Assembly (NCBI RefSeq): GCF_003477525.1
Contig: NZ_QUDO01000078.1
Location: 1-13,044 of the forward strand
Source: Ruminococcus sp. AF41-9
Lineage (GTDB): Bacteria; Bacillota; Clostridia; Lachnospirales; Lachnospiraceae
DNA: 13,044 nt
Direction: 5' to 3'
Shown here piece by piece: positions 1 to 5,204 of the stretch. The notes beneath the pieces were generated by a model, which was not told the DNA's origin, did not search any database, and saw only the letters and a list, made by a program, of their open reading frames with translations. The position numbers were made by a program, and so were the translations under genes. Each line of letters starts with the position of its first letter. Positions within the stretch are counted from its first letter, which is position 1.

Positions 1-158
1 AAACGCTGAAGGCATCTAAGCGTGAAGCCCCCCTTAAGATGAGATATCCCATTCGAAAGAAGTAAACCCCCTTGAAGACGACGAGGTAGATAGGGCAGAG
101 GTGGAAGTGCAGTAATGCATGGAGCTGACTGTTACTAATCGGGTGAGGGCTTGACCAA
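1..158 (+). rRNA. 23S ribosomal RNA, 3' end (partial)
   Basis: This is the last part of a large-subunit rRNA; the gene continues to the left of the window. I recognise the conserved 3' domain VI text, including GACGACGAGGTAGATAGG, TGCATGGAGCTGACTG and ACTAATCGG. The closing CTTGACC near 151-156 should pair with the 5' end of the molecule. The exact mature end, about 157-159, is estimated. It is the distal part of an rRNA operon that goes on into a tRNA cluster. Confidence 0.96.
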
Positions 159-204
159 GAATCGCAGGAAGTAATGATTTTCAGGGAATGTCAACATGTA
201 TGTA

Positions 205-245
205 GTTTTGAAGGTACAAAACCTTTTTGAAGGTGCAAACCTTTA
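205..245 (+). repeat. Two tandem small hairpins in the 23S-tRNA spacer
   Basis: The motif TTTTGAAGGT-rCAAA-CCTTT occurs twice in a row. Copy one forms AAGGT (211-215) / ACCTT (221-225) followed by three Ts. Copy two forms AAGGT (230-234) / ACCTT (239-243) around a GCAA tetraloop, followed by TATT. They lie just before tRNA-Asn. They could be RNA processing signals or weak attenuators between rRNA and tRNAs. The function is inferred; the repeats and pairing are visible. Confidence 0.5.
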
Positions 246-246
246 T

Positions 247-319
247 TCCTCCTTAGCTCAGTCGGTAGAGCATGCGGCTGTTAACCGCAGTGTCGTTGGT
301 TCGAGTCCAACAGGGGGAG
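247..319 (+). tRNA. tRNA-Asn (anticodon GTT)
   Basis: A 73-nt cloverleaf. The acceptor arm is TCCTCCT with AGGGGGA plus discriminator G. The D-arm contains AGCTCAGTCGGTAGAGC, the anticodon stem TGCGG/CCGCA encloses loop CTGTTAA with anticodon GTT, and the T-arm is GTTGG-TTCGAGT-CCAAC. CCA is not encoded. It is the first tRNA after 23S rRNA and is probably co-transcribed with it. Confidence 0.96.
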
Positions 320-365
320 TTTTCGGAAACATGAAGTCCGATACCAAACAAAAAATTTTCTACCA

Positions 366-437
366 GGCTCCATGGTCAAGCGGTTAAGACACCGCCCTTT
401 CACGGCGGTAACAGGGGTTCAAATCCCCTTGGAGTCA
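366..437 (+). tRNA. tRNA-Glu (anticodon TTC)
   Basis: A 72-nt cloverleaf. The acceptor arm is GGCTCCA with TGGAGTC plus discriminator A. The anticodon stem CCGCC/GGCGG encloses loop CTTTCAC with anticodon TTC, and the T-arm is AGGGG-TTCAAAT-CCCCT. CCA is not encoded. It is the second tRNA of the cluster. Confidence 0.96.
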
Positions 438-470
438 CTTGTAAGATTTCTCTTACATAAAATTTCATAT

Positions 471-541
471 GGTGCCATAGCCAAGTGGTAAGGCAAAGGT
501 CTGCAACACCTCTATCCCCGGTTCAAATCCGGGTGGCACCT
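471..541 (+). tRNA. tRNA-Cys (anticodon GCA)
   Basis: A 71-nt cloverleaf. The acceptor arm is GGTGCCA with TGGCACC plus discriminator T (U73, normal for tRNA-Cys). The anticodon loop is CTGCAAC and the T-arm CCCGG-TTCAAAT-CCGGG. The outermost anticodon-stem pair is an A-C mismatch (AAGGT/ACCTC). It is the last tRNA of the cluster, with the terminator 8 bases downstream. Confidence 0.95.
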
Positions 542-549
542 CTGTAAAG

Positions 550-584
550 CCTCAGATAATGGAAATTATCTGAGGTATTTTTTT
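550..584 (+). terminator. Terminator of the rRNA-tRNA operon
   Basis: A perfect 11-bp stem, CCTCAGATAAT (550-560) with ATTATCTGAGG (565-575), around a GGAA loop, followed by TATTTTTTT. This is a textbook Rho-independent terminator directly after tRNA-Cys. Confidence 0.93.
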
Positions 585-633
585 GGAAAAAATTTGGACT
601 TTCAAACAATTAAATAAAAGGAACTAAAAGCTG

Positions 634-720
634 TTACGAACTAAAGTCAGTTACAAATAAAAACATTTACAAACCAAAGACAATTACATAAAAGATAATT
701 ACAGATAAGGTAATTACAGA
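634..720 (+). repeat. Degenerate AT-rich direct-repeat array, period about 16 bp
   Basis: TTAC recurs at 634, 651, 667, 684, 699 and 714, at intervals of 17, 16, 17, 15 and 15 bases. Each copy is followed by an A-rich stretch close to TTACaaAtaAAagcaa. The last two units share ATTACAGAT exactly. No open frame of note crosses it. I see the periodicity by eye; no function can be assigned. Confidence 0.5.
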
Positions 721-741
721 TGAAATAAAAAATGATGACAT

Positions 742-777
742 AAAAAATCAGGCAGGAAAATAGCTGCCTGATTTTTT
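742..777. terminator. Bidirectional terminator
   Basis: AAAAAATCAGGCAG (742-755) pairs with CTGCCTGATTTTTT (764-777) around an 8-base loop. There are A-runs on one side and T-runs on the other, so it can act in both directions. It lies 11 bases past the stop codon of the minus-strand acetyltransferase and probably serves that gene. Confidence 0.9.
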
Positions 778-788
778 AATTATACGTT

Positions 789-1357
789 TTACGGACGATT
801 GAAATTCGGAGCAGGCTGATCCGGAAGATGCTCACCGATCAGTTTTTCCATCCATACCATGTTGTACCAGCGGTGGAATTTATAGCCGCATTTGTAAAAT
901 TCCCCTACCAGGCGATAGCCCATGTGACTGTGAAATTCAACGCTGTTTTTGTCCAGATATTCATCATCAGCAGGGGGATAGGCGATGCAGGCGTTCATAT
1001 TCAGGATTCCCTGTTTTTTAGGGCAGATTCCAGGGCATCATGGAGTTTCTTTCCGACTCCTCTGTGGCGGATATTCTGATCTACATAGATAGAAGTTTCC
1101 ACTGCCCAGTCATAAGCAGGACGGTCATGGAAGGGACTGGCATATGCGTATCCGAGAAATCTGCCATTTTCCTCTGCCACAAGGTAAGGATATTTCAGGA
1201 GTGTATGCGCAATGCGGGAAGAAAATTCTTCGATGGAAGGCACTTCGTACTCAAAAGTAATGGCAGTATGCTCCACATAAGGGGCATAGATATTTAAAAG
1301 AGCCTGTGCGTCTGCCTGGGTGGCAGTGCGGATGATGATGGAATGTTCCGTGTTCAT
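789..1357 (-). pseudogene. GNAT N-acetyltransferase (phosphinothricin acetyltransferase-like), frame broken by one base
   Basis: Two minus-strand frames together make one protein of about 189 residues. The first (1357-1001) gives the N-terminal GNAT half: IIIRTATQADAQAL, the ITFEYEVPS segment typical of the PAT/YwnH group, and the acetyl-CoA-binding motif RHRGVG at residues 97-102. It stops at a TGA just after ALKNRES. The second (998-789) continues with NACIAYP and GYKFHRWYNMVWMEK, the usual C-terminus of the same family. Reading one base back at the six-A run (1014-1019) gives KKQGILNMNACIAYP, the family's expected junction. Members acetylate small amino compounds such as phosphinothricin or methionine sulfoximine; the substrate here is unknown. 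The start has an AAGGA site (1366-1370). The break may be a mutation, a read error or -1 recoding, because the run is the slippery heptamer A AAA AAC. Family call firm; intactness uncertain. Confidence 0.87.
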
Positions 1358-1393
1358 AAATGATGTCCTTTCCAGAAAAAATTCTTTTTAATC

Positions 1394-1420
1394 GTTACTG
1401 TTCACTCCGTTCTCAGTAAC
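1394..1420 (-). other. Hairpin in the acetyltransferase leader
   Basis: GTTACTG (1394-1400) pairs perfectly with CAGTAAC (1414-1420) around a 13-base loop, about 37 bases before the acetyltransferase start. On the minus strand it is not followed directly by a T-run, so it is not a clear terminator. It could be a leader structure or an operator. No function is shown. Confidence 0.35.
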
Positions 1421-1443
1421 ACGTTTCGGTTTGTCTAATTAAA

Positions 1444-1487
1444 GCGAATCAGGTAAGCAGCCTGCTTTATTGCGAATATCCACCTGA
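1444..1487 (-). terminator. Possible terminator after the small minus-strand gene
   Basis: TCAGGT (1449-1454) pairs with ACCTGA (1482-1487), and inside it AAGCA/TGCTT (1455-1467) forms a second stem. On the minus strand the structure starts about 10 bases after the small gene's restored stop and is followed by TTCGCTTTAATT. The T-tract is poor, so the terminator call is weak. Confidence 0.3.
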
Positions 1488-1497
1488 CAGGATAAAA

Positions 1498-1727
1498 TCA
1501 TTCTTCGAACTCTGCGGTTACGATAAATCCTCTGGGTGTGTGCTCAATATTGCGGACAATACCTTTCGGGCTTTGATCCTCTGGGAGTTTGGATAGCAGC
1601 CGGACATGGCAACAGCGGGTTCGATAATGTAACTGTAGTTCATGAAGGACTGGTATTCAGAAATTTCAATTTCATCTCCGATCTCGATCAGTCCCTGTCT
1701 TTCCATTTTAAATTTTTCCTGACGCAT
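1498..1727 (-). pseudogene. Small conserved-looking hypothetical protein, about 76 residues, frame broken by one base
   Basis: The minus-strand frame begins with ATG at 1727, with AAGAGGAATT (1731-1740) as ribosome binding site. The first 55 residues read as an acidic, beta-rich soluble domain (GLIEIGDEIEISEYQSF, SYIIEPAVAMSG). The frame then runs off to a stop at 1518. If one base is restored at the AAA/GG run (1561-1566), the protein continues as KGIVRNIEHTPRGFIVTAEFEE and stops at 1498-1500. That tail continues the composition and strand-turn pattern of the first part, so I take it as the true C-terminus. I do not recognise a named family and assign no function. The gene is divergent from thiD and upstream of the acetyltransferase, 140 bases apart. 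Confidence 0.62.
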
Positions 1728-1832
1728 AAAAATTCCTCTTTTCTGTATTCTTTTCTGAAAATTTTTGAAAAAATAATTTTTAATTGTTTGATTATGGTAT
1801 GATGGTATCAGGGGAAAAGGTTAAAATACTTT

Positions 1833-1862
1833 TTTACTCTGATATTGTATTCTTTGTATAGT
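1833..1862 (+). promoter_or_regulatory. Candidate promoter of thiD
   Basis: TTTACT (1833-1838) and TATAGT (1857-1862) are 18 bases apart, about 50 bases before the thiD start. A second candidate is the extended -10 TGGTATGAT (1795-1803), which lacks a good -35. There is no sign of a TPP riboswitch in this leader. Confidence 0.45.
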
Positions 1863-1914
1863 ATACCACAAAAAATGTATATGAAAAATAAGAAAAGAAC
1901 GGAGAGTTGACGAG

Positions 1915-2712
1915 ATGAAAACAGCATTGACAATAGCAGGAAGTGATTCCAGCGGGGGCGCGGGAATCCAGGCGGATATTAAGACAATGATCAGTAACGG
2001 GGTATATGCCATGAGTGCGGTCACAGCGCTGACAGCGCAGAACACCACTGGTGTGACTGCTATTATGGAGGTGACGCCGGAGTTTCTGGCTGAAGAACTG
2101 GACAATATTTTTACAGATATTTATCCGGATGCAGTAAAGATCGGAATGGTTTCTTCCGGTGCCCTGCTTCATGTGATCGCAGAAAAACTTCAGGAATATA
2201 AAGCCCGCAATATTGTGGTCGATCCGGTTATGATCGCTACAAGCGGAGCAAGGCTGATCAGTGAAGAAGCGGTTGAAGTGCTTAAAAACAGCCTGCTTCC
2301 CATGGCAGCGCTTGTGACCCCAAATATTCCGGAAGCAGAGGTGCTGTCCGGCAGGAAGATTGTTACGCCGGAAGACATGATCAAGGCTGCTGCACTGATC
2401 GGGGAAACTTATCACTGCGCAGTGCTCTGCAAGGGGGGACATCAGCTGAATGATGCCAATGATCTTTTATGGAAAGAAGGCGGATATCGATGGTTTCGGG
2501 GAGAGCGGATCAACAACCTGAATACGCACGGAACCGGATGCACGTTATCCAGTGCCATTGCTTCCAATCTTGCGAAGGGGTATGAACTGGAGTCAGCAGT
2601 AGAACGTGCCAAGAAATATATTTCCGGCGCACTTGCAGCAATGCTGGATCTGGGAAAAGGAAGCGGGCCGATGGATCACGGATTTGACATTCACAGTGAA
2701 TTTACCAGATAA
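1915..2712 (+). CDS. thiD: Hydroxymethylpyrimidine / phosphomethylpyrimidine kinase ThiD
   Basis: A 265-residue ribokinase-fold enzyme of the ThiD/PdxK group. ThiD phosphorylates 4-amino-5-hydroxymethyl-2-methylpyrimidine (HMP) twice to HMP-PP, the pyrimidine half of thiamine. Visible motifs are the N-terminal AGSDSSGGAGIQADIKT (residues 8-24), TAQNTTGV (40-47), VVDPVM (101-106), TPNIPEAE (135-142) and the anion-hole motif NTHGTGCTLSSA (203-214), with catalytic Cys209. The length is normal. Start ATG 1915 has GGAGAG 8 bases upstream. No other thiamine gene is nearby, so a salvage role is likely. Some clostridial proteins of this group also phosphorylate pyridoxal or pyridoxine, and sequence alone does not exclude that here. 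Confidence 0.93.
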   Translation: MKTALTIAGSDSSGGAGIQADIKTMISNGVYAMSAVTALTAQNTTGVTAIMEVTPEFLAEELDNIFTDIYPDAVKIGMVSSGALLHVIAEKLQEYKARNIVVDPVMIATSGARLISEEAVEVLKNSLLPMAALVTPNIPEAEVLSGRKIVTPEDMIKAAALIGETYHCAVLCKGGHQLNDANDLLWKEGGYRWFRGERINNLNTHGTGCTLSSAIASNLAKGYELESAVERAKKYISGALAAMLDLGKGSGPMDHGFDIHSEFTR

Positions 2713-2737
2713 AAAAGAAAAGACAGAGAAAAAACAC

Positions 2738-2766
2738 TTGTTTTCAGGAAAACGATTCGATATAAT
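2738..2766 (+). promoter_or_regulatory. Promoter of the LytTR regulator gene
   Basis: TTGTTT (2738-2743) and TATAAT (2761-2766) are separated by exactly 17 bases, a good sigma-A promoter. It implies a leader of about 90 bases before the start at 2862. The leader contains TTTTGAAAT twice (2783-2791 and 2801-2809, 18 bases apart). Confidence 0.72.
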
Positions 2767-2861
2767 ACAAAAGACTGTTTTGTTTTGAAATTGTAATATT
2801 TTTTGAAATACTGTAACTGATCTGAGATTTTGTGGACGTGCTATAGAAAGGAAGGACGTAA

Positions 2862-3587
2862 ATGCAGAGAATTGTCATCTGTGATGATGTGGAAATTGAA
2901 CGAACTCTTATGAAGGAAATCTTAACCGAATATTTTGATGAAATTCATAGAGAAGTTTCCATTATTGAATATGATTCCGGTGAGGGACTGATTGCAGATG
3001 TAGAAGAAGGATATCTGGACATGGAGCTTCTTTTTCTGGATATTTATATGAAGAAACTGAACGGTATGGAAACGGCGAGAAAGCTGAGAGAGATTTCGTG
3101 TAATGTACCAATTGTATTTCTTACAGCATCACCGGATTATGCGATTGAAAGTTATGAAGTACAGGCATCCGGTTACCTGCTGAAACCTTTTTCCGAGGAA
3201 AAACTGAAAACACTGATCAATCGTATCCTGAAAACAGATATGAAACGAAGAGTGGCGATCAAGAGTAAACGACAGTATCGCTATCCTTACACAGATGAGA
3301 TCATGTACATAGAAAGTGACAGGCATAATGTTACGCTTCATCTGTCGGATGGCTCTGAAATTGTCACGGTGGATAAACTGGTAGAGCTGGAGAAAAGAAT
3401 CAACGAGAACCGTTTTCTTCACTGCCACCAGAGTTATCTGGTAAATATGGATTTTATCACAGATGTAAAGGATGATTTTATACTGTCAAATGGTGAGATC
3501 ATTCCAATCCGTGTGAGAGGAAGAAAGGAAATGGCAGATACCTATTACAGTTACTTTAAAAATCATTTTGATGATGAAGAAGAGTAA
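2862..3587 (+). CDS. LytTR-family response regulator (orphan)
   Basis: A 241-residue two-domain transcription regulator of the AgrA/LytR/VirR type. The N-terminal receiver domain (about 1-122) has the acidic pair Asp8-Asp9 in VICDD, phosphoacceptor Asp60 in LLFLDIYM, Thr88 in VFLTAS and Lys108 in GYLLKPF, so it should be phosphorylatable. The C-terminal LytTR DNA-binding domain (about 131-231) shows IMYIESDRHNVTLHL, FLHCHQSYLVNMDFI and IPIRVRGRKEM. The ribosome site is AAGGAAGGA, ending 6 bases before ATG. No histidine kinase gene lies beside it, so the partner is unknown. LytTR proteins bind pairs of direct repeats about two helical turns apart; such a pair lies directly behind this gene (3602-3641) in front of a probable small RNA. 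Autoregulation or control of that RNA is inference. Confidence 0.94.
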   Translation: MQRIVICDDVEIERTLMKEILTEYFDEIHREVSIIEYDSGEGLIADVEEGYLDMELLFLDIYMKKLNGMETARKLREISCNVPIVFLTASPDYAIESYEVQASGYLLKPFSEEKLKTLINRILKTDMKRRVAIKSKRQYRYPYTDEIMYIESDRHNVTLHLSDGSEIVTVDKLVELEKRINENRFLHCHQSYLVNMDFITDVKDDFILSNGEIIPIRVRGRKEMADTYYSYFKNHFDDEEE

Positions 3588-3601
3588 AAATTCTTCCGTT
3601 T

Positions 3602-3641
3602 GTTGAGTTTTTTGCAAAAAAGTTGAAGATTTTGCATGAAA
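3602..3641 (+). promoter_or_regulatory. Tandem 20-bp direct repeat, candidate LytTR binding site
   Basis: GTTGAGTTTTTTGC (3602-3615) recurs as GTTGAAGATTTTGC (3622-3635), exactly 20 bases on. Over the full 20-base units 15 positions match. The pair ends about 36 bases before the inferred start of the RNA at 3677 and overlaps where a -35 would be sought. That spacing and position are what LytTR activators such as AgrA use. A self-complementary TTTTTTGCAAAAAA (3608-3621) overlaps the first unit. Confidence 0.5.
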
Positions 3642-3661
3642 ACGAACAGCAGTAAAAAAAT

Positions 3662-3670
3662 TGTTATAAT
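3662..3670 (+). promoter_or_regulatory. Extended -10 promoter without a good -35
   Basis: TGTTATAAT has a perfect TATAAT with the TG of an extended -10. The hexamer 17 bases upstream, ACGAAC, does not resemble a -35. A perfect -10 with a poor -35 is typical of promoters that need an activator, and the tandem repeat lies just upstream. Confidence 0.6.
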
Positions 3671-3676
3671 ACATTT

Positions 3677-3776
3677 CGAAAGGTAACCACTGGTTCCCAA
3701 AACGCGGAAAGCTCAGGAATGGGGAAACAAAGAAAGAGCAGACCCCATGAAGGCCAGCCGTATTACCTGTTTTTTT
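3677..3776 (+). ncRNA. Candidate structured small RNA with pseudoknot and terminal T-run
   Basis: About 100 nt between the extended -10 promoter and a run of seven Ts (3770-3776). The outer stem is AGGTAA (3681-3686) with TTACCT (3763-3768). The second stem is CTGGTT (3690-3695) with GGCCAG (3752-3757). The inner stem is ATGGGG (3719-3724) with CCCCAT (3743-3748). GCTC (3711-3714), before the inner stem, can pair with GAGC (3736-3739) in its loop, giving an H-type pseudoknot. TTCCC (3694-3698) can pair instead with GGGAA (3722-3726), which would break the inner stem, so two alternative folds exist. No plus-strand gene follows until 8216, so it is not an ordinary 5' leader. I could not match it to any riboswitch or housekeeping RNA consensus I know. 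An unknown or unrecognised class is possible; existence as a transcript is inferred. Confidence 0.55.
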
Positions 3777-3795
3777 ATTGAAAAATGTGTGTGTA

Positions 3796-3860
3796 AAAGA
3801 GAATCCCCGTCACGCTTTCCATGTTTCCGCGGCATGGAAGGCGGGCGGGGATTTTCTTTA
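3796..3860. terminator. Strong bidirectional terminator
   Basis: AATCCCCG (3802-3809) pairs with CGGGGATT (3846-3853), and GCTTTCCATG (3814-3823) pairs with CATGGAAGGC (3833-3842) with one G-T pair, around a TTTCCGCGG loop. TTTTCTTTA follows on the plus strand; the minus strand reads CTCTTTT. It separates the small-RNA locus from the convergent surface operon and can stop transcripts from both sides. Confidence 0.85.
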
Positions 3861-3897
3861 TGTCATGAAAGTAACCTGCCGCAGGTGGAGAAGCCTT

Positions 3898-3940
3898 CAG
3901 GCAGGATTCTTTCCTGTTCAGAGGAATGACTGACTGCCTG
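3898..3940 (-). other. Hairpin just past the DHHW gene stop
   Basis: CAGGCAG (3898-3904) pairs with CTGCCTG (3934-3940), and inside it TTCCT (3911-3915) pairs with AGGAA (3922-3926). On the minus strand it begins 6 bases after the stop codon at 3946 but has no T-run behind it. It is more likely an mRNA 3'-end stabiliser or pause structure than the terminator; the 3796-3860 hairpin downstream fits that role better. Confidence 0.45.
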
Positions 3941-3945
3941 CGTTT

Positions 3946-5127
3946 TCAGGAAGCATTATCTGATTCGGATGAGAGAGCCAGTTCCAGTGAGGTATCTGAG
4001 AAGAAGGTATTGGCATTATACAGATACAGAACTTCATCAACATTTTCAGCCTGCATCAGTTCTTCCAGATTTCCGTAGTAATAGCGGGGGTCTACCATAA
4101 TGATCCTGCGGTAATGCTGCGTGAGAAAAGGAACGAAACTGTTGGCGTAGGAGTCCTTCAGCACCAGAAGCGTATGATTTGTTTCCACGGGGGTGCTAAT
4201 CTTTACTTTTGCATGATTTCCACCGAAAAACAGGGCATATTTATCACGGCTTTTTAACTTTTCCGTGTCATAGAAACTGGCGGATTTTTTCTGCTCATCT
4301 ACATAATTGACAACGGAAGAAAGCGTATTGTCACCATCTGGAAGGAACACATCAATTTCATCTTTTTCGCCGGAGCGGAACCCGCTTTTGGCAGAGAGAG
4401 TTCCCTGAAAAGAACGGGTTACAGGTGATTTGACAAAGGCGTCGGAGGAAGTATCGATTTCCATTTCCTTTGCTGCCTGGAGGTAAGCATAATAGGCACC
4501 CTGGGTCGTCCAGTGATGATCCGTATGGTAATAAAGATCTTCCATTTTATGATCCTGGAAAGTGGCACGGACATCAATAAATGTAACACCCGCAGCAGTC
4601 AGGGAATCTTTCAGGTCGTCCAGCCAGAGGTTCTGATCTGTGACGGGAGCAAAAGCCGGAAGTTTATCTTTTAAAATATTGACAGAATTCGGTGCGATCA
4701 GGGCATACTGTTTCAGTTCAGAATGTCTCTGTGCGAAGTCTGTCATTGCCTTAACTGTAGAATCATACTGTGTCTGAACAGGAGATTTGAATTCTTCCAT
4801 CAGATAACCGTTTTTTCCAAGAAGAACACCGTTTTCTTCTACTTTTCCCATCAGACAGTCTGCACTGGCCTTCAGAGTGATCCAGAGATCGCGGAGAGGA
4901 AACTGATCGTTTTCGTAAGTCTCGAACTGTTTTTCAAATCCACCTGAAGTGAGCTGATTCAGTTTCAGACCGGGTGCAGAAGCCAGCACCCTGTTTTCTT
5001 TTTCCGAAAATCCGCGGTCCGGAAGTACAATGCCAAGTACCAGGATAAGGAGGGGGAGAAAGAAAAAAATAAGTCCCATCCGGTGAAAGAAAAACCGGGA
5101 ATTTCTTTGTGATTTTTTTATTTTCAT
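3946..5127 (-). CDS. DHHW family protein (AlgJ/AlgX-like surface glycan O-acylation)
   Basis: A 393-residue protein with a basic N-terminus and one membrane segment (about residues 18-36, LIFFFLPLLILVLGIVLP), so it is anchored with the rest outside. The signature D203-H204-H205-W206 lies in DLYYHTDHHWTTQGAYYAY. The family is related to AlgJ and AlgX, which act with an MBOAT protein to transfer acyl groups to exported polysaccharide. Other blocks are FSEKENRVLASAP (40-52), ENDQFPLRD (72-80) and VLKDSYANSFVPFL in the C-terminal third, the SGNH-like region. It is the last gene of the operon, 77 bases after the MBOAT gene. A stop codon just upstream fixes the ATG. The nearest ribosome site, AAAGG, is 16 bases before it, unusually far, so its translation may be weak. 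The acyl group and glycan are unknown. Confidence 0.9.
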   Translation of the reverse strand: MKIKKSQRNSRFFFHRMGLIFFFLPLLILVLGIVLPDRGFSEKENRVLASAPGLKLNQLTSGGFEKQFETYENDQFPLRDLWITLKASADCLMGKVEENGVLLGKNGYLMEEFKSPVQTQYDSTVKAMTDFAQRHSELKQYALIAPNSVNILKDKLPAFAPVTDQNLWLDDLKDSLTAAGVTFIDVRATFQDHKMEDLYYHTDHHWTTQGAYYAYLQAAKEMEIDTSSDAFVKSPVTRSFQGTLSAKSGFRSGEKDEIDVFLPDGDNTLSSVVNYVDEQKKSASFYDTEKLKSRDKYALFFGGNHAKVKISTPVETNHTLLVLKDSYANSFVPFLTQHYRRIIMVDPRYYYGNLEELMQAENVDEVLYLYNANTFFSDTSLELALSSESDNAS

Positions 5128-5204
5128 TGTTTTTTAATTGCTACCTTTCTGAAATACAATAACATTTGCGGCGGAGCAGATGACCGGGTCAGATTTCTGC
5201 GTGG

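Noticed and set aside
196..387. A 63-codon frame across the tRNA-Asn gene
   Set aside because: It overlaps two clear tRNA genes and has no ribosome site.
828..1297. Plus-strand frames opposite the acetyltransferase
   Set aside because: They are antisense shadows of a gene with recognisable GNAT motifs and lack ribosome sites.
1804..1914. TPP riboswitch ahead of thiD
   Set aside because: The conserved CTGAGA and GGGAAG-type elements are absent from the leader.
2862..3587. Two-component pair or complete agr-type quorum system
   Set aside because: No histidine kinase, AgrB-like protease or peptide precursor frame is found on either side of the regulator.
3747..3929. A 60-codon plus-strand frame starting inside the structured RNA
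   Set aside because: It has no ribosome site, starts within the CCCCAT stem, runs through two terminator structures and has the composition of noncoding text.
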